A stretch of DNA of 64,000 bases, taken from assembly GCA_021107755.1 (NCBI GenBank), contig JAIOSF010000012.1, positions 1 to 64,000 of the forward strand, in the 5' to 3' direction. The notes beneath the pieces are model-generated. The model saw only the letters and a program-made list of their open reading frames with translations. It did no database searches and was not told where the DNA came from. Shown here piece after piece: positions 17,001 through 28,203 of the stretch. The translations under genes were made by a program, and so were the position numbers. Position 1 is the stretch's first letter; every line of letters starts with the position of its first letter. The stretch is from Arcobacteraceae bacterium. Its GTDB lineage: Bacteria > Campylobacterota > Campylobacteria > Campylobacterales > Arcobacteraceae.

Positions 17001-20000
17001 TTTCTTACTATAAAGTTTTCAGAACAATCAGAAGAGTATTTTTTGAATTTCTGAATTGTTTGATATATTACAGTTTTGTATTTAATACGATTTACCAACC
17101 CCTCATCTTTATAAAGCTGTGCTAATGTTAAAGCCTCATAAAAAAGGTGTTCAGTATTATGTAACATCCCTTTTGAAGAACTTGCAAAACTTTTTCCTAA
17201 ATTTGATACTTTAAAAGCCTCTTGATACTCTTGATGTATATATAATGTGATAAGTTTATTTATAAAATAATAATGTGCAAAATGTTTTGAATTGTATTTT
17301 TCTAAACTTTGTACATAATCTGTTTCATTAAAATTTTTACTATCAAAATAAAGTGGAGATAAAGTTTTTTCTTGTAGATTCAATATAGCTTGCTTTACAC
17401 TTTGTATTGCACCCCATTGCTCCTCTAAACCTATATTTTTAAGAACTACCCTAAACTCTTCTATTTTCTCTAAAATAGTCTCAAAATCAACCCCACGCAT
17501 AAACATACTTTGTACAATCCCAGCTGCTGCACAACTAGTATGAAACCAATCACCTATTGCCAAACCATCTTTGTAAGCTTGGTACCATATATCTTCTGTA
17601 TATTGTGATGACTGTTTCCACGATGTTGCAAAATATCCACAAACAAACTTCACCTCAGCATGTTGTATTGTATTGTTAAATTTTTTCAACATATCTGTTG
17701 AAAGACTACAATACTCAAAACCTAATGTATGGTTTCCTAAAATTCCACCTTGAAATATCACACCAAAAACTGTAAAAGCTATAACAGATTCTTTTGTCAA
17801 TCCTTTTTCCAAACAAAGCTCTACTATTTTTAAAGCATTTGCCACACAAAGTTCTGGTTTAATTTGATATGCAGCTTGTAAAGTATTTGCTGCTATTTTT
17901 ATTAAAAGTTTAAACTCCTCATCAAAAGACTCTTCTATATTGATGAGCTCAGCTATTTTTTTATTTCGTAATTTAAATTTTACCCTTGCAAAGTCAAGTA
18001 TAAATAAAGGAGGAATAAAACCTTTTGGCATATTAAAACCAAAAAGAGCAGTAGCAACTCTTCCCACTTCATATGCTTTTTTAAAATCTGAAATATCAGA
18101 ATATAACTTAATAAGAAGTTCATATATTAAAGCTTGCGTCTTAATATCTTCACTTAATCCCAACGCTATTTCATAATATTTAATCGCTTCTTGGCTATTG
18201 TGGCAAAGATGCTCACACTCTCCTCTTTCTTTAAGTATAAAAATATCTTTTTTTGTATAAGTTTCTTGCTTTATTAAATCCATTGCTTGTTTTATATACT
18301 CTAAAGCATTTATAAAATCTCCACTTTTTTTTGAATGTAAAGAGGCTCTAGTATTAAGTTCAATTAATACCCCTAAATCATCTAAAAATTCAACTCCCAT
18401 ATTAAGATGATTTGTACAGTTTATAAGTTTTTTACCTACAATATCTGTTTTGTATAAATAACTTCCAATCTCAAAATGTATCTTTTTTAAAGTATCTTTT
18501 TCAATACTTGAATAAACAATTTGCTGTAACTTATCATGTGAGAAACGATAAGTTATATTTTGTTTATCATTTTTTAAAACTATCCATTCATCTTTTAAAA
18601 CTTTATCAATAACATAATCAAAAGAGCTATCATCATTATAAATTTTTTGTAATAACTCACTAGAAAAAACATTTCCTATTGAGGATGCAATATTAAGTAG
18701 TTTTTGTACATTTATATCAAGTTGTCCAATTCGTTTACTTAATACTTCAAAAACATTATCACTAATTGGAAAATTTTTTAATTTTTCTAAATCACAATAC
18801 CATTGTAAACTTTCTGGGTCAAACCATAGTACTTGATCCTCTTGCAGTTGTTTTATATACTGTTTTACAAAAAAAGAATTTCCTTCAGTTTTATTATATA
18901 TAATTTCACAAACTTCAGATGCTTGTTCTAAGTGCATTGCATCAACAAGCAAACTTTGTATATCTTTTTTAGTTAAGGAATCTATATTAAACTCTCGAAT
19001 CTCAACATCAAAAGAATCAAGTTTTTTTATCATCTGTTTTACAATATGGTTTTCATCAACCTCTTCCTCTCTATAGGTTACAAAAACAAATATATTTTTT
19101 AAATTTAAAAGAATATTTTCTAACCACTTTATAGTAATATCATCTGCCCATTGTAAATCATCAATATAGATACATAAGGGCTTTTGGGTAGTAAAAAAAA
19201 GCTTCATAAAATTCACAAGTAAATTATCAAATCTTACTTTGATATCAGATGGATTAATCTCAATTATATTTTCTTGTTTTCCAATAATAAGTTCTATTTC
19301 TGGAATTACATCAATTAATATTTGAGCATCATTACCTAAAATATTTTGTAATTTATACTTATAAGCCTCAATTGATTTTTCATCTTTTATTATAATCTGT
19401 TTTGTTAAATCTCTCAATGCCCCATACAATATCTCATAAGGTGCATTTTGTTTATATCTTTCTAGTTTTAACTCTAAAATATAACTAAATTTCTCTTTGT
19501 GTGATTTTAATACTTTATTTACTAAAGATGATTTTCCAACACCTGAGTTACCATATAAACTTACTAATACATTTTGATATTGTTGTGAATTTATAATATT
19601 ATGTAACTCTTTCTCTTGAAAATCTCTTCCATAAATAAAATCTGTTTGATTTAATCCTAATTGGTGATTTAAAGTATCAATTTTAAATGTTGTAAATAGA
19701 TTGCTTTTTTGATACTCTTTTAAAACTTTATTAAGATCTGCATATACAGAAACTATGTCTTGATATCTTTCACGGCTATCTTTGACTATCATTTTATTTA
19801 TTATTTGAGATAAAACAGCTGGTACTTTTTCACTACTTAAAAAAGGGATTTTTGTAGTTAATAGATCATAGTCTATCTCTTTACTAGCATTTGATTTATT
19901 TTTAAATTCAGAATCGAGTATCTCATAAAAAATGATACCTAAACTATATATATCAACAGAACTATCAATATTACTATTGATTCTATCACTTTGTTCTGGT

Positions 20001-20227
20001 GCTTTATAAATATTATTCTCTATATTATTATTTGCATAATCTATATCCAAAGTTATATTTTGATTTTTATCTATAATTATATTATCTGGTGTTAAATTTC
20101 CAAGTATTTTTTTTTGTTTATGTACAACGAGTAAAGCTTTACATAAATTTATAGATAAAACCAAAAAACTCTCTATATCAAAATTTTTATGTTTTATAAA
20201 ATTAGTTAGTCTAGTATTTAAATTCAA
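14072..20227 (-). CDS. Giant hybrid sensor kinase: pseudokinase, AAA/TPR, GAF, histidine kinase, two receivers, HPt
   Basis: 2051 residues. Residues 1-170 resemble the C-lobe of a Ser/Thr kinase but lack the N-lobe, Gly loop and VAIK Lys, and HRD reads LGNLTPDN and DFG reads DYA, so it is probably a pseudokinase. An AAA_16-type NTPase follows (Walker [10 protein letters not shown] at 226-234; [10 protein letters not shown] near 350), then long TPR-like helices to about 1180, a GAF domain (about 1200-1340), HisKA ([10 protein letters not shown] near 1363), HATPase (to about 1540), two receivers (VVDDN near 1590; LVEDN near 1738) and HPt ([12 protein letters not shown] near 1922). It should be cytosolic. 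It is the last gene of an operon after a cytochrome and a second hybrid kinase. Ligand and output are unknown. Confidence 0.88.
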   Translation of the reverse strand: MNLNTRLTNFIKHKNFDIESFLVLSINLCKALLVVHKQKKILGNLTPDNIIIDKNQNITLDIDYANNNIENNIYKAPEQSDRINSNIDSSVDIYSLGIIFYEILDSEFKNKSNASKEIDYDLLTTKIPFLSSEKVPAVLSQIINKMIVKDSRERYQDIVSVYADLNKVLKEYQKSNLFTTFKIDTLNHQLGLNQTDFIYGRDFQEKELHNIINSQQYQNVLVSLYGNSGVGKSSLVNKVLKSHKEKFSYILELKLERYKQNAPYEILYGALRDLTKQIIIKDEKSIEAYKYKLQNILGNDAQILIDVIPEIELIIGKQENIIEINPSDIKVRFDNLLVNFMKLFFTTQKPLCIYIDDLQWADDITIKWLENILLNLKNIFVFVTYREEEVDENHIVKQMIKKLDSFDVEIREFNIDSLTKKDIQSLLVDAMHLEQASEVCEIIYNKTEGNSFFVKQYIKQLQEDQVLWFDPESLQWYCDLEKLKNFPISDNVFEVLSKRIGQLDINVQKLLNIASSIGNVFSSELLQKIYNDDSSFDYVIDKVLKDEWIVLKNDKQNITYRFSHDKLQQIVYSSIEKDTLKKIHFEIGSYLYKTDIVGKKLINCTNHLNMGVEFLDDLGVLIELNTRASLHSKKSGDFINALEYIKQAMDLIKQETYTKKDIFILKERGECEHLCHNSQEAIKYYEIALGLSEDIKTQALIYELLIKLYSDISDFKKAYEVGRVATALFGFNMPKGFIPPLFILDFARVKFKLRNKKIAELINIEESFDEEFKLLIKIAANTLQAAYQIKPELCVANALKIVELCLEKGLTKESVIAFTVFGVIFQGGILGNHTLGFEYCSLSTDMLKKFNNTIQHAEVKFVCGYFATSWKQSSQYTEDIWYQAYKDGLAIGDWFHTSCAAAGIVQSMFMRGVDFETILEKIEEFRVVLKNIGLEEQWGAIQSVKQAILNLQEKTLSPLYFDSKNFNETDYVQSLEKYNSKHFAHYYFINKLITLYIHQEYQEAFKVSNLGKSFASSSKGMLHNTEHLFYEALTLAQLYKDEGLVNRIKYKTVIYQTIQKFKKYSSDCSENFIVRKYILQGELCRLNNNFNEAINFYEQANSSAQIYLQTNLQIIATRLIIQIYENLGQIKPAKLYKNELSRNFQQWGVTPNNTQRDINNIKLDIKTLLQASEVITKEKRVSNLLKELMQIVIKNAGAQRGVLLLKDKEGLFVEAVSSIDNNKTEVMHHKAYMQCERIVHTVVNYVLRTQKYIVIDNLNEDKVFKDSNNRDIKSVLCAPLLLQGELKGIMYLENNLLPAVFTDENVQFLQYLSGQITISIENAMVYNNLEKTVESRTKELEIAKSKAEIATQTKSEFLANMSHEIRTPMNGIIGMSHLVLQTDLNEKQKNYIQKIDNSAKNLLSIINDILDFSKIEAGKLEIETIEFDLFTVIDNSINLIELLAHEKNLEIIVSYGSNIGKQFIGDPVRLSQIIINLLTNAVKFTQEGEIGIFIEKNSDNRFQFTVKDTGIGLTKEEQGKLFQSFSQADGSTTRKYGGTGLGLSISKQLVELMDGEIWVESKKDKGSSFIFEINLEESKGIQKEYLQFHNKKALVVDDNPTWHDILQNLLSHFGLDVDVAFCGEEALVKIDKCNNSYDIILMDWNMPNMNGIETTKLIKQECDASTTPPTVIMVSAFRQDSIVDLAKDVGIDIFLQKPINPSILNDVLSDVFKIDIKTNYYNKVTQEPSEIDIHKLQNFTILLVEDNKTNQEIIIGLLEHSEMKIDIASNGKEAVDLFTQDKDKYDLILMDIQMPIMDGYEATKLIRKENQDIPIIALSANSLKSDIEKTKLIGMQEHLNKPIEVEKLYTTLFKYLNVENSVLELDYDEKRDIPNFQYIDTNIGLLHMGDNKKLYIKVLNNFYNTYSNLILNDLNDEEKIRTFHTIKGLSANIGAINLHKIVEKLEIEDNEVLFLEFYEELNKVIKELEFFNNKNQKISTEKKELTIEIKEKLFNKLQDTLQTKRPKNIETVVIQIEKYQLSIEEQKTFENIKNNIKKFDFKKASELTKQI

Positions 20228-20261
20228 CTCTTTCCCTCTTGCATTATTTCATCATAAATAT

Positions 20262-21644
20262 CTAATAATGACTTCTAAAATATTGGTATTTTTTCCATTT
20301 TAATAAAATATCATCACTTATACTACTATTTGATGCTGCATAATTCATCAATACTGCTTCTAAAAATGTACTATAATCCAATGCAATCACACCCTCTTGT
20401 TTTGATTGGGGTTCATCTCCTGATCTATTTTTAAACCACTCATTCCACTCTTTTGAACCAGGGGTATACATTTCCCATGGTTGCTTATTAAACTCTTTTG
20501 CTGGATAAAAATAAGTGATCATTTTATCATCATTAAGCATAAAACTTGATGTACCATGACAACTTATACATGAGGAACTTCTCAAAGATTTAACCATTTT
20601 CCCATCAACTTCAACATTATACTTCACAGCAATATCAAAAGGTCCTGACATCCGTTTTCCATATCCTAGTGTTACTTTTGTCCAAGCTGGTGCTTTGGGA
20701 TTTATATAAGTTTCCATGAGCTCTTGTATCGGATTTTTTGCAGAATTTACATCTGGATCATTCCCCCACATTGCACCCAAGGGAACCATTCTATCCCAAG
20801 CATTATTACCTTTTGCATCTTTATCATAAACTAAAGTGGTAAATACCCAACCTGTTTGAGGAGAAGCAACTGAATCTTTTATTAAAATATCAAATATACC
20901 AACCCTTATATCTGTTAGCTTTGGTTTTGCATCTTCTATAGTTCCCTTTAGATTAAAAGGTTTTCTATATATTTTCCATTTAGCTGCCCCTTCTAATACA
21001 GGCCATTGCTCTGGAGTTGCTGTCACACCAGCTGATTTCACTATGATTGATCCCTCTGGAAATTGTGCTTCATTATTGGTAACACTAGGGATACATATAT
21101 CTTTACTCTTATCACATTTATTCCATACTTTGTGAAGAGTATAAGCAGCTGTTTGATTGTAGTAAATAGCTGCATGATTTCTTATATCAACAGTAAGTCC
21201 AGAATCTTTATAAACATCTTTTGATATTATTTGCCCCGTATATGTTCCATAGATAGCTTCTCTCCCTTCCCAACCTGTTTTAGAGATCTCTTCTCCAGCC
21301 CAAAGCATACTATACCAACCAGTTTGAGGACTCTCATTCCACTTTTGTGGCTCCATTACAAATGTTTTCATAGTTTTACCTACATATTGCTTTAATGCCA
21401 TAACATATTCATAGCTGTTTTCTTTTGTTAAAGGTTTCCCATTTAAGACTTCTAACCAAGGTGTATTGATAGGTTTGATATACTCCTTTGGATAGTCATA
21501 ATTAAACTTAAAAAAAGTCCCATTATATTCATTCTTTGGTGGGATAAATCCATTATTGATGGCAAATGGGTCAACTTCTTTTGCTTGTAAATTCAAAGCT
21601 GTTATACTTAAAAGTATTCCTAAAAAAACTTGTTTTTGATTCAT
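20262..21644 (-). CDS. Periplasmic monoheme c-type cytochrome-like protein
   Basis: 460 residues with a signal peptide (MNQKQVFLGILLSITALNLQA) and one heme-binding CISCH at about 359-363 (SSSCISCHGTSSF). The rest contains many Trp, Gly and Pro residues and does not fit a small cytochrome fold; I do not recognise the large N-terminal domain beyond its likeness to uncharacterised periplasmic cytochromes. It starts one base after the stop of the upstream hybrid kinase and ends 34 bases before the downstream one, so it is encoded inside a sensor-kinase operon. It could be a redox enzyme whose substrate or product is sensed by the kinases. Confidence 0.75.
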   Translation of the reverse strand: MNQKQVFLGILLSITALNLQAKEVDPFAINNGFIPPKNEYNGTFFKFNYDYPKEYIKPINTPWLEVLNGKPLTKENSYEYVMALKQYVGKTMKTFVMEPQKWNESPQTGWYSMLWAGEEISKTGWEGREAIYGTYTGQIISKDVYKDSGLTVDIRNHAAIYYNQTAAYTLHKVWNKCDKSKDICIPSVTNNEAQFPEGSIIVKSAGVTATPEQWPVLEGAAKWKIYRKPFNLKGTIEDAKPKLTDIRVGIFDILIKDSVASPQTGWVFTTLVYDKDAKGNNAWDRMVPLGAMWGNDPDVNSAKNPIQELMETYINPKAPAWTKVTLGYGKRMSGPFDIAVKYNVEVDGKMVKSLRSSSCISCHGTSSFMLNDDKMITYFYPAKEFNKQPWEMYTPGSKEWNEWFKNRSGDEPQSKQEGVIALDYSTFLEAVLMNYAASNSSISDDILLKWKKYQYFRSHY

Positions 21645-21645
21645 C

Positions 21646-24600
21646 TTATTTTCCTTTTTTATGATTTAAATAGTTTTCTTCATACAATGACAAACAATCC
21701 AAAGCCTTTTGAAAATCAAATTTTTCTGTATATTCTTTTATCATATTCAAATTATTTTCTTCCTCAATATTAATCTGATACTGGTCTATTTCCAGTAGTA
21801 CCTTTTCAATATTTTTAGGTCGTTTTGTGTGCAAAACCTCTTTAAGCTTTTCAAATAACTCTTTTCGCTTCTCTTTAGTTATTATCCCTTTAGATTTAAT
21901 AATTGCTTCATCAAAAATATCTAATTGTTCCAATTCACCTATTATTTTACTATGCTGTTCATAGAGTTTAGATAGCAACATTGTATCGTTTGTAGTTTCT
22001 AACTTTTCAATTATTTTCACCAAATTTACTGCACCAATATTACCACTTAATCCTTTCAATGTATGGAGTTTTTTTCTCTCTTCCTCTAATGCTAGATTAT
22101 CAATATTAAAATCTTTATATTCTTCATAAAAACGATGTAATATTTTAAGATAAAGCTCTTTATTATTATTTAAATAACTCAAACCTTTTGTTGTATCTAT
22201 ATATTTAAAATCTGGTAATACACCCATACCTTTCTCTTCCGTATTTTTATCTATTGAGAGATATTTTTGTAATGTTGTATAAAGTTTATCAACTTGAATT
22301 GGTTTATTCAAATGCTCTTGCATCCCTATAGCTTTTGTTTTCTTTTTATCACTTACCATTGCATTTGCACTAAGTGCTATTATTGGTATTTGTTTATCTT
22401 CTGCTCTTATAATCTTTGTTGCTTCATACCCATCCATTATTGGCATCTGTATATCCATCAAAATTAAGTGATATCTATTTTTATTTTCTGTATACTTCTT
22501 TACAGCTTCTTTTCCATTTGAAGCTAGATCAATTGTTACTCCACTTTGTTCTAACAATCCTATTACTATCTCTTGATTTGTTTGATTGTCTTCCACTAAG
22601 AGAATTGTTTTATTTTTTAAGATTGCTATCTCTTGTTCTATAGAGTTTATTGTATTATCGTTTTCAATCGAGCTACAGATACTTTTTTCTAGTTTTAATT
22701 TAAAACTAAAAGAAGACCCAACACCTACAATACTCTCTAACCAAATTCTTCCACCCATTAACTCTACAAGTTGTTTAGAGATAGAGAGTCCCAATCCGGT
22801 TCCACCATATTTTCTTGTAGTAGTCCCATCTGCTTGTGAAAATGAATTAAATATATCTTGTTGTTTCTCTAAATTTATTCCAATCCCAGTATCTTTCACC
22901 TTAAATTCTACATAATTATTTGGTTTATCAATAATTTGCAACTCTACTTTACCTGTATTTGTAAATTTAATTGCATTATTAAGAAGATTATTTAGAACCT
23001 GCCCTATTCTTAAAGAATCTCCTACATAAATACTGTGCTTACTATCATAAAATATATTAAATTCTAAATTCTTTTTTTCACTTTCTAGTTCTATTACATT
23101 TTGAATATTTTTAATAACATCTCTCATATCAAAATCGATATATTCAATATCTAATTTTCCAGCTTCTATTTTACTAAAGTCTAAAATATCATTAATTATA
23201 TTTAAAAGTGTTTTTGCAGAATTATCTATATTTTGTATATATTTTTTTTGTTTTGCAAAATCTTGAGATTCTAAAGCTAAATAGCTCATACCTAATATGC
23301 TATTCATAGGTGTTCTTATCTCATGGGACATATTTGCTAAAAATTCTGATTTTGCTTTTGTGCTATTTTCAGCTTTTTCTTTTTCTATTTGTAACTCTTT
23401 TGTTCGCTGTAAAACTTTTTCTTCTAGATGTTCATTAAGATTTTTCAACTCTTTTGTTTTTTCATTTACCTTTGAATTGAGTTTATAGTTTAAATATCCT
23501 GCAATAAACAGTAAAACAACAACAAGAGCTATAATTTTATAAAAAAATGTGTAATCTGACTTTTGCTCCACCACCAATGAGGTCCAATTATTAAAAAACT
23601 GCTTGTATTTCTCTTTTGGTATTTGCTGTAAAGCTTTATTTAATATCTTTAATAATTGTTCATTATCATCTCTAACTGCAATTGATAAATCATATTTAAT
23701 ATTCAAATATCCTGCTATTTGTAAATCTTGTAATCCATATTTACTTATCATATAAGAGGTAATAGGTAAAGATGCTATGGTGGCATAATTTTCACCTTTT
23801 GCAACGCTTAAAAACACATCTTTTGCTGTCTTTTCTTCTACTATGTTTATATTTTTATATCTACTCTCTAACAGACTAATAAGTCCTGAACCTTTTTTTC
23901 TAACAATTTTTTTATCAAGTATCTCCTCAATACTGTTTATAAAAGGTTTATCTTTTGTTGTAATAATTGCTAAATCTAAAGAGAGAAATGGTGTTGTAAA
24001 ATTTGCATAAGCTACTCTCTCTTTTGTTTTTGCAGCAGCTGGTAAAATATCACATTTTTTCTCTTTTAAATATTGTAACGATTCAATCCAACTAGATGTA
24101 TGAACATGCTCAAATTTGATATCAAGTATAGTTTCTAAAGATTTTATCACATCAATTGCTATCCCATCAACTTTATGATTATTTTGTGTACCATTTTCAA
24201 TAAACTCATTTACAAACTCTATTGGGGCAAAGTCATGATTATTACACATTTTTATCACTCTATTACTAGAAATATAGTTCTGTTCTTCTAATGTTAAGAA
24301 GTCCTGATTATTAGTATAAATACTATTTGACTTTAACATTTTCTTTTTTATTTTTAATACTTCATCTTCAGTAATACTATTTTGTGCTTTTTGTAATATT
24401 TCATAAAGTATGATATTTTGTTTACTAGTAGCTATAAACAGATCAATACTCAGTCTTGGGTCTTTTACTTCAAAAATTGGTTTTACATTATTAATAGAGT
24501 ATTCACTAATAAGATATGAGGCCACATTATACATATCAAAGAGTGTTCCATCTGCTTTTCCAGTAGAAACTGCCTGTAGTGCTTCAAGGGAACTACCAAC

Positions 24601-25143
24601 TTTTATAACATTAATCTTTGGATAATATTTTTTCAAAAGTTCATCTTCAAAAAAACCTTTGATTACTGCTATAGTTTGTCCATCCATATCTTGTAAAGTA
24701 GTTAATTTTTTATACTCACTATTTTCATTTACAAATAACACATCAGTAGTACTGATATATGCTTTATTACTATATGTCAAAAATTTTAATCGTTCAGGAG
24801 TTTTTGCTATATTTAAAATTACATCTATTTTATTTTCTTTTGCCATAGTTAAAAACTGATCCCAGCTAGGACCCGTAATATATTTTACTTTTAAACCAAC
24901 TTTAGAAGCCAATAGATTCATATAATCTATAGAGAAACCTTGTGGTTTTCCATTAAAAACATAGTTGTATGGTGGCCAGTCGAGCTCATTATGTACTGTA
25001 ATAGTGTTGTGATTTTGAATAAATTCTTTTTCTTGCTGGGTTAAGTTAATTGAACTATCTAAGTTTAAAAATCGATCTTGAAATTTGGATTCATTGGAGA
25101 AACAAGATAGCATAAATAATAATAGTAAAATTGTAACTTTCAT
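21646..25143 (-). CDS. Hybrid histidine kinase with two periplasmic SBP_bac_3 domains (BvgS/EvgS type)
   Basis: 1165 residues. A signal segment, then two solute-binding (family 3, Venus-flytrap) domains at about 40-270 ([25 protein letters not shown]) and about 290-535 ([25 protein letters not shown]), one transmembrane helix at about 540-560, HisKA ([10 protein letters not shown] near 605), HATPase (to about 800), one receiver ([12 protein letters not shown] near 846) and HPt ([12 protein letters not shown] near 1026). It senses a periplasmic small molecule. Its receiver, HPt and tail are very similar to those of the 2051-residue kinase in the same operon, which suggests that they duplicated from a common source. 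No separate response regulator lies next to them. Confidence 0.92.
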   Translation of the reverse strand: MKVTILLLLFMLSCFSNESKFQDRFLNLDSSINLTQQEKEFIQNHNTITVHNELDWPPYNYVFNGKPQGFSIDYMNLLASKVGLKVKYITGPSWDQFLTMAKENKIDVILNIAKTPERLKFLTYSNKAYISTTDVLFVNENSEYKKLTTLQDMDGQTIAVIKGFFEDELLKKYYPKINVIKVGSSLEALQAVSTGKADGTLFDMYNVASYLISEYSINNVKPIFEVKDPRLSIDLFIATSKQNIILYEILQKAQNSITEDEVLKIKKKMLKSNSIYTNNQDFLTLEEQNYISSNRVIKMCNNHDFAPIEFVNEFIENGTQNNHKVDGIAIDVIKSLETILDIKFEHVHTSSWIESLQYLKEKKCDILPAAAKTKERVAYANFTTPFLSLDLAIITTKDKPFINSIEEILDKKIVRKKGSGLISLLESRYKNINIVEEKTAKDVFLSVAKGENYATIASLPITSYMISKYGLQDLQIAGYLNIKYDLSIAVRDDNEQLLKILNKALQQIPKEKYKQFFNNWTSLVVEQKSDYTFFYKIIALVVVLLFIAGYLNYKLNSKVNEKTKELKNLNEHLEEKVLQRTKELQIEKEKAENSTKAKSEFLANMSHEIRTPMNSILGMSYLALESQDFAKQKKYIQNIDNSAKTLLNIINDILDFSKIEAGKLDIEYIDFDMRDVIKNIQNVIELESEKKNLEFNIFYDSKHSIYVGDSLRIGQVLNNLLNNAIKFTNTGKVELQIIDKPNNYVEFKVKDTGIGINLEKQQDIFNSFSQADGTTTRKYGGTGLGLSISKQLVELMGGRIWLESIVGVGSSFSFKLKLEKSICSSIENDNTINSIEQEIAILKNKTILLVEDNQTNQEIVIGLLEQSGVTIDLASNGKEAVKKYTENKNRYHLILMDIQMPIMDGYEATKIIRAEDKQIPIIALSANAMVSDKKKTKAIGMQEHLNKPIQVDKLYTTLQKYLSIDKNTEEKGMGVLPDFKYIDTTKGLSYLNNNKELYLKILHRFYEEYKDFNIDNLALEEERKKLHTLKGLSGNIGAVNLVKIIEKLETTNDTMLLSKLYEQHSKIIGELEQLDIFDEAIIKSKGIITKEKRKELFEKLKEVLHTKRPKNIEKVLLEIDQYQINIEEENNLNMIKEYTEKFDFQKALDCLSLYEENYLNHKKGK

Positions 25144-25224
25144 ATTATCTCCAAAAATTATTTAGATTTAATTATCATATCATAAAATAGTCTTATAAAA
25201 GTCTTGTGTTCTTAAACTGTACAA

Positions 25225-25240
25225 TGGAATATCTTATGCA
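25225..25240 (+). promoter_or_regulatory. Sigma-54-type promoter element before nifE
   Basis: TGGAATATCTTATGCA has GG-N10-GC at RpoN spacing. The predicted start near 25251 gives a leader of about 24 bases that contains GGAG seven bases before the ATG at 25275. A TATAAT-like string (25249-25254) downstream has no -35 partner that I can see. Confidence 0.7.
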
Positions 25241-25274
25241 TACTCATTTATAATACTACTAGCGGAGTACAAAA

Positions 25275-26627
25275 ATGATGGTAAATAAAAAACAAATCAG
25301 AGAACTTTTAAATGAATCAGCATGTTCACACAATGACAAAAAAAAATCAAGCTGTGATAAACCAAAACCAGGTGCTACAAGTGGTGGTTGTGCTTTTGAA
25401 GGAGCTCAAATAGCTCTATTTCCTTATGCAGATGCAGCGCATCTTGTACACGCTCCTGCAACTTGTCAAGGTGCATCTTGGGAAACGAGAGCAACACCTA
25501 CAAGCTGGGAGGGTGAAAACAATGTACCGTTAGGATACTGTACAGATGTCACAACAAATGATGTTATCTTTGGTGGAGATCAAAAACTAGAAGATAGCAT
25601 AAGTTATATTTGCGAAGAAAAAAAACCAACAGCAGTATTTGTCTATGAGACTTGTGTCACTGCTATGATTGGTGATGATATGGATAATGTTGCAAAAAGG
25701 ATGGAAGAAAAATATAAAATCCCAATCGTTGTAGTACACGCTCCTGGCTTTGTAGGGAGTAAAAACTTAGGAAGCCGCCTTGGTGGAGAAGCTGTTTTAC
25801 ATCAACTTATAGGTACAAGAGAACCCCAACAGATACATCCATTTGGTATCAATCTCATTGGTGAATATAATGTAACTGGTGATATGTGGCAATATACTCC
25901 AATACTAGAAAAAATAGGTATAAAAGTAGTTTCAACTTTAGCAGGTGATGGAAGAATAGAAAATATCCAGATGGCTCATAGAGCAAAACTCAATGTAATC
26001 GTATGTGCAAAATCACTCATAACTTTAGTGCGAAAAATGGAAGAACAATATGAGATACCACATATCTCTGTTTCTTTTTATGGGAAAAGAGATACTACTA
26101 ATGCCATCATGTCTATAGTGAATGCCTTTGGAGATAAAACACTTACAAAAAAAGCACTTGAAGTGATAAAAAAAGAGGAAGAAGCTTTAGAGCAAAGACT
26201 TCTTCCTTACAGAAAAATACTAGAAAATAAAAAAGCCATTTTAAATACAGGTGGGAATAAAGCATGGTCTATTGCATCAGCTCTACAAGATATAGGGATA
26301 GAAGTGGTTGCTACAAGTATTAGAAAATGTACTTTAGAAGATATCGAAATAGCAAAAAAATATGTCCCTATTTTAATGAAAGTTCCAGCAAATGAACAAG
26401 CTAAACTCATAGATGAACACGGTGTAGATATACTTCTTGCAGGTGGAAGAAGTTTATATACAGCTATTAAGAAAAAAGTGGCTTTCGTGGATGTAAATCA
26501 AGAGAAAAAGATAAGCTATGGTGCTTATGGTGGCTTAGAAAATCTGGCAATTGATGTATGTGCCGCAGTTTTAAATCCAGTATTTAAAACTGTAGGTGAA
26601 CCAGCTCCGTGGGATGAGAACCGTTAA
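25275..26627 (+). CDS. nifE: Nitrogenase MoFe-cofactor scaffold protein NifE
   Basis: 450 residues. The N-terminal KPKPGATSGGCAFEGAQIAL, followed by HLVHAPATCQG and later VFVYETCVTAMIGDD and GFVGSKNLGSRLGGEA, is the NifE pattern (CKKPxPGxxxGGCAFDGAQ) rather than NifD, NifK or NifN. NifE pairs with NifN as the cytosolic scaffold on which NifB-co matures to FeMo-co. The start is supported by GGAG seven bases upstream; ATG is doubled (MMV). It stands alone on the plus strand, with a sigma-54 element upstream and a hairpin terminator downstream. NifN is not next to it, so it must be elsewhere in the genome. Confidence 0.93.
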   Translation: MMVNKKQIRELLNESACSHNDKKKSSCDKPKPGATSGGCAFEGAQIALFPYADAAHLVHAPATCQGASWETRATPTSWEGENNVPLGYCTDVTTNDVIFGGDQKLEDSISYICEEKKPTAVFVYETCVTAMIGDDMDNVAKRMEEKYKIPIVVVHAPGFVGSKNLGSRLGGEAVLHQLIGTREPQQIHPFGINLIGEYNVTGDMWQYTPILEKIGIKVVSTLAGDGRIENIQMAHRAKLNVIVCAKSLITLVRKMEEQYEIPHISVSFYGKRDTTNAIMSIVNAFGDKTLTKKALEVIKKEEEALEQRLLPYRKILENKKAILNTGGNKAWSIASALQDIGIEVVATSIRKCTLEDIEIAKKYVPILMKVPANEQAKLIDEHGVDILLAGGRSLYTAIKKKVAFVDVNQEKKISYGAYGGLENLAIDVCAAVLNPVFKTVGEPAPWDENR

Positions 26628-26653
26628 AAAAGAGTAAACAGTTTTACTCTTTT
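26628..26653 (+). terminator. Hairpin terminator after nifE
   Basis: AAAAGAGTAAA, loop CAGT, TTTACTCTTTT: a perfect 11-bp stem that begins right after the nifE stop. The right arm ends in four T, so termination can work on the plus strand, and the A-run on the left arm allows it in the other direction too. Confidence 0.75.
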
Positions 26654-26654
26654 A

Positions 26655-26704
26655 GGTTCGAAACCGAAACGGTCGTAACGAAGTGAAGCCGTGGAGGCAA
26701 GCTT
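26655..26704. other. GC-rich intergenic patch of unknown nature
   Basis: By my count 27 of 50 bases are G or C, roughly twice the surrounding density. It contains GGTT-CGA-AACC and ACGG...CCGT self-complementary pieces. It encodes no protein that I can support. It may be a dispersed intergenic repeat, a small RNA piece or a relic of a tRNA-like element. Confidence 0.4.
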
Positions 26705-26736
26705 ATAATTTATTCTTCCTGTGATATACTCATTGT

Positions 26737-28152
26737 ATGAAAATATTATTAACAGGTGCAAATGGATATATTGGTAGAAGAGTTAAAAACATACTCAAAA
26801 CCAATCCGAATATAGAACTAAAACTTTTTGTTAGAAATAAGCAATCCTTGTCTCAAGAGATACTTCAAACATGTGAAGTAATAGAGGGTGATACCTTTAA
26901 TCTTGATGCTTTAAAAGAGGCACTTCAAGATGTAGATGTAGCATACTATTTAATCCATTCATTAAACAATGAAAATTATAAAGAGCTAGATAAAATATCA
27001 GCACAAAACTTTATACAAATAGCAGAACAATGTGGTGTAAAAAGGGTGATTTATCTAGGTGGACTTGGTGTAAAGGATGAAAATACAAGCGAACATCTTC
27101 TAAGTAGACTAGAAACTGGAGAAATTTTAAGCTCCTCATCAACAGTGCAAACAATTTGGATACGAGCTGGAGTTATTATAGGTTCAGGAAGTGCAAGTTT
27201 TGAGATTATTAGAAACTTAGTAGAGAAGCTTCCAGTTATGATAACACCAAAATGGGTTGAAACTTATGCACAACCAATTTCTGTAGATGATGTGATAAAC
27301 TACCTCATTGCATCTATAACACTTGAATATGATAAAAATGTAATAGTAGATATAGGTACTACAAAAATGAAATATAAAGATCTAATGCTTCAAACAGCAG
27401 TTGCTTTAAATCTCAAAAGATATTTGATTCCTGTGCCATTTATGAGTATAAATATATCTTCACACTGGTTAAATCTCTTTACACCAGTACCTTTTACTGT
27501 TGCTAAAGCATTAATAGAGGGGTTAAAATCTGAAGTTACTATGCAAAATGACAACGCTAAAAAATATTTTCCACAAATAAAACCTCTTAATTATATTGAG
27601 TCAGTTAAAAAAGCCATTACAGAGATAGAGCAAAATCAAGTTGTAAGTAGATGGAGTGATGCAGATGGAAGTATCTGGGATAAAATACATAGAAAACAAA
27701 TCAATGATGCAATTTTTGTAGATAGGGTTGAAGCTGATATCAGTTCTTATGATGAAGCAAAAGTATTTAATGCTGTTAAATCAATAGGTGGAAAAAATGG
27801 CTGGTTTGATTATAGCTATCTGTGGAGAATAAGAGGTTTTATCGATAAACTTATTGGGGGCGTTGGGCTAAGTCGTGGAAGAAGAGATATTTGTGATTTA
27901 AGACTTGGTGAATGTTTGGATTTTTGGAGAGTGGAAGATATAAAAGAAAATGAAAGACTTCTACTCTTTGCTCAAATGAAAGTACCAGGAGAAGCTTGGC
28001 TTGAGTTTAAAATTCAAGATAATAAACTTATCCAATCTGCCTACTTCTATCCTCGTGGTATTTTGGGTAGATTATATTGGTACAGTATGATTCCTATGCA
28101 TTATTTTATATTTAGAAATATGATAAGAGGTATTTTAAAAAATAGTAAATAA
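26737..28152 (+). CDS. SDR/NmrA-type NAD(P)-binding protein with DUF2867 domain
   Basis: 471 residues. The N-terminus MKILLTGANGYIGRRV is a Rossmann fold with the extended-SDR motif (TGxxGYIG), followed by VIEGDTFNLDAL, VAYYLIHSLN and RVIYLGGLG. From about residue 320 the protein continues as DUF2867 (SSYDEAKVFNAVKSIGGKNGWFDY...LWRIRGFIDKLIGG...FWRVEDI). This fusion is common as a conserved NAD(P)-dependent epimerase or complex-I-assembly-like protein of unknown substrate. It has no clear functional link with nifE upstream or hypF downstream, although hypF follows on the same strand after 51 bases. Confidence 0.85.
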   Translation: MKILLTGANGYIGRRVKNILKTNPNIELKLFVRNKQSLSQEILQTCEVIEGDTFNLDALKEALQDVDVAYYLIHSLNNENYKELDKISAQNFIQIAEQCGVKRVIYLGGLGVKDENTSEHLLSRLETGEILSSSSTVQTIWIRAGVIIGSGSASFEIIRNLVEKLPVMITPKWVETYAQPISVDDVINYLIASITLEYDKNVIVDIGTTKMKYKDLMLQTAVALNLKRYLIPVPFMSINISSHWLNLFTPVPFTVAKALIEGLKSEVTMQNDNAKKYFPQIKPLNYIESVKKAITEIEQNQVVSRWSDADGSIWDKIHRKQINDAIFVDRVEADISSYDEAKVFNAVKSIGGKNGWFDYSYLWRIRGFIDKLIGGVGLSRGRRDICDLRLGECLDFWRVEDIKENERLLLFAQMKVPGEAWLEFKIQDNKLIQSAYFYPRGILGRLYWYSMIPMHYFIFRNMIRGILKNSK

Positions 28153-28203
28153 GCTTATTATGATAAAATGTTTTACTAATAAATTTTCCATAAATGAGGT
28201 CAA

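Noticed and set aside
17940-18176. Plus-strand open frame inside the giant kinase gene
   Set aside because: It lies wholly inside a coding sequence with strong domain evidence on the other strand and has no ribosome-binding site. The same applies to other antisense frames over hypF, cysN, hypE and the Na/Pi gene.
25275-26627. NifD or NifN instead of NifE
   Set aside because: The GGCAFEGAQ segment after KPKPGATS and the length of 450 residues fit NifE; NifD P-cluster context is different.
26655-26704. tRNA or tRNA fragment
   Set aside because: A GGTTCGAAACC piece resembles a T-arm, but no acceptor or anticodon stem can be built around it.
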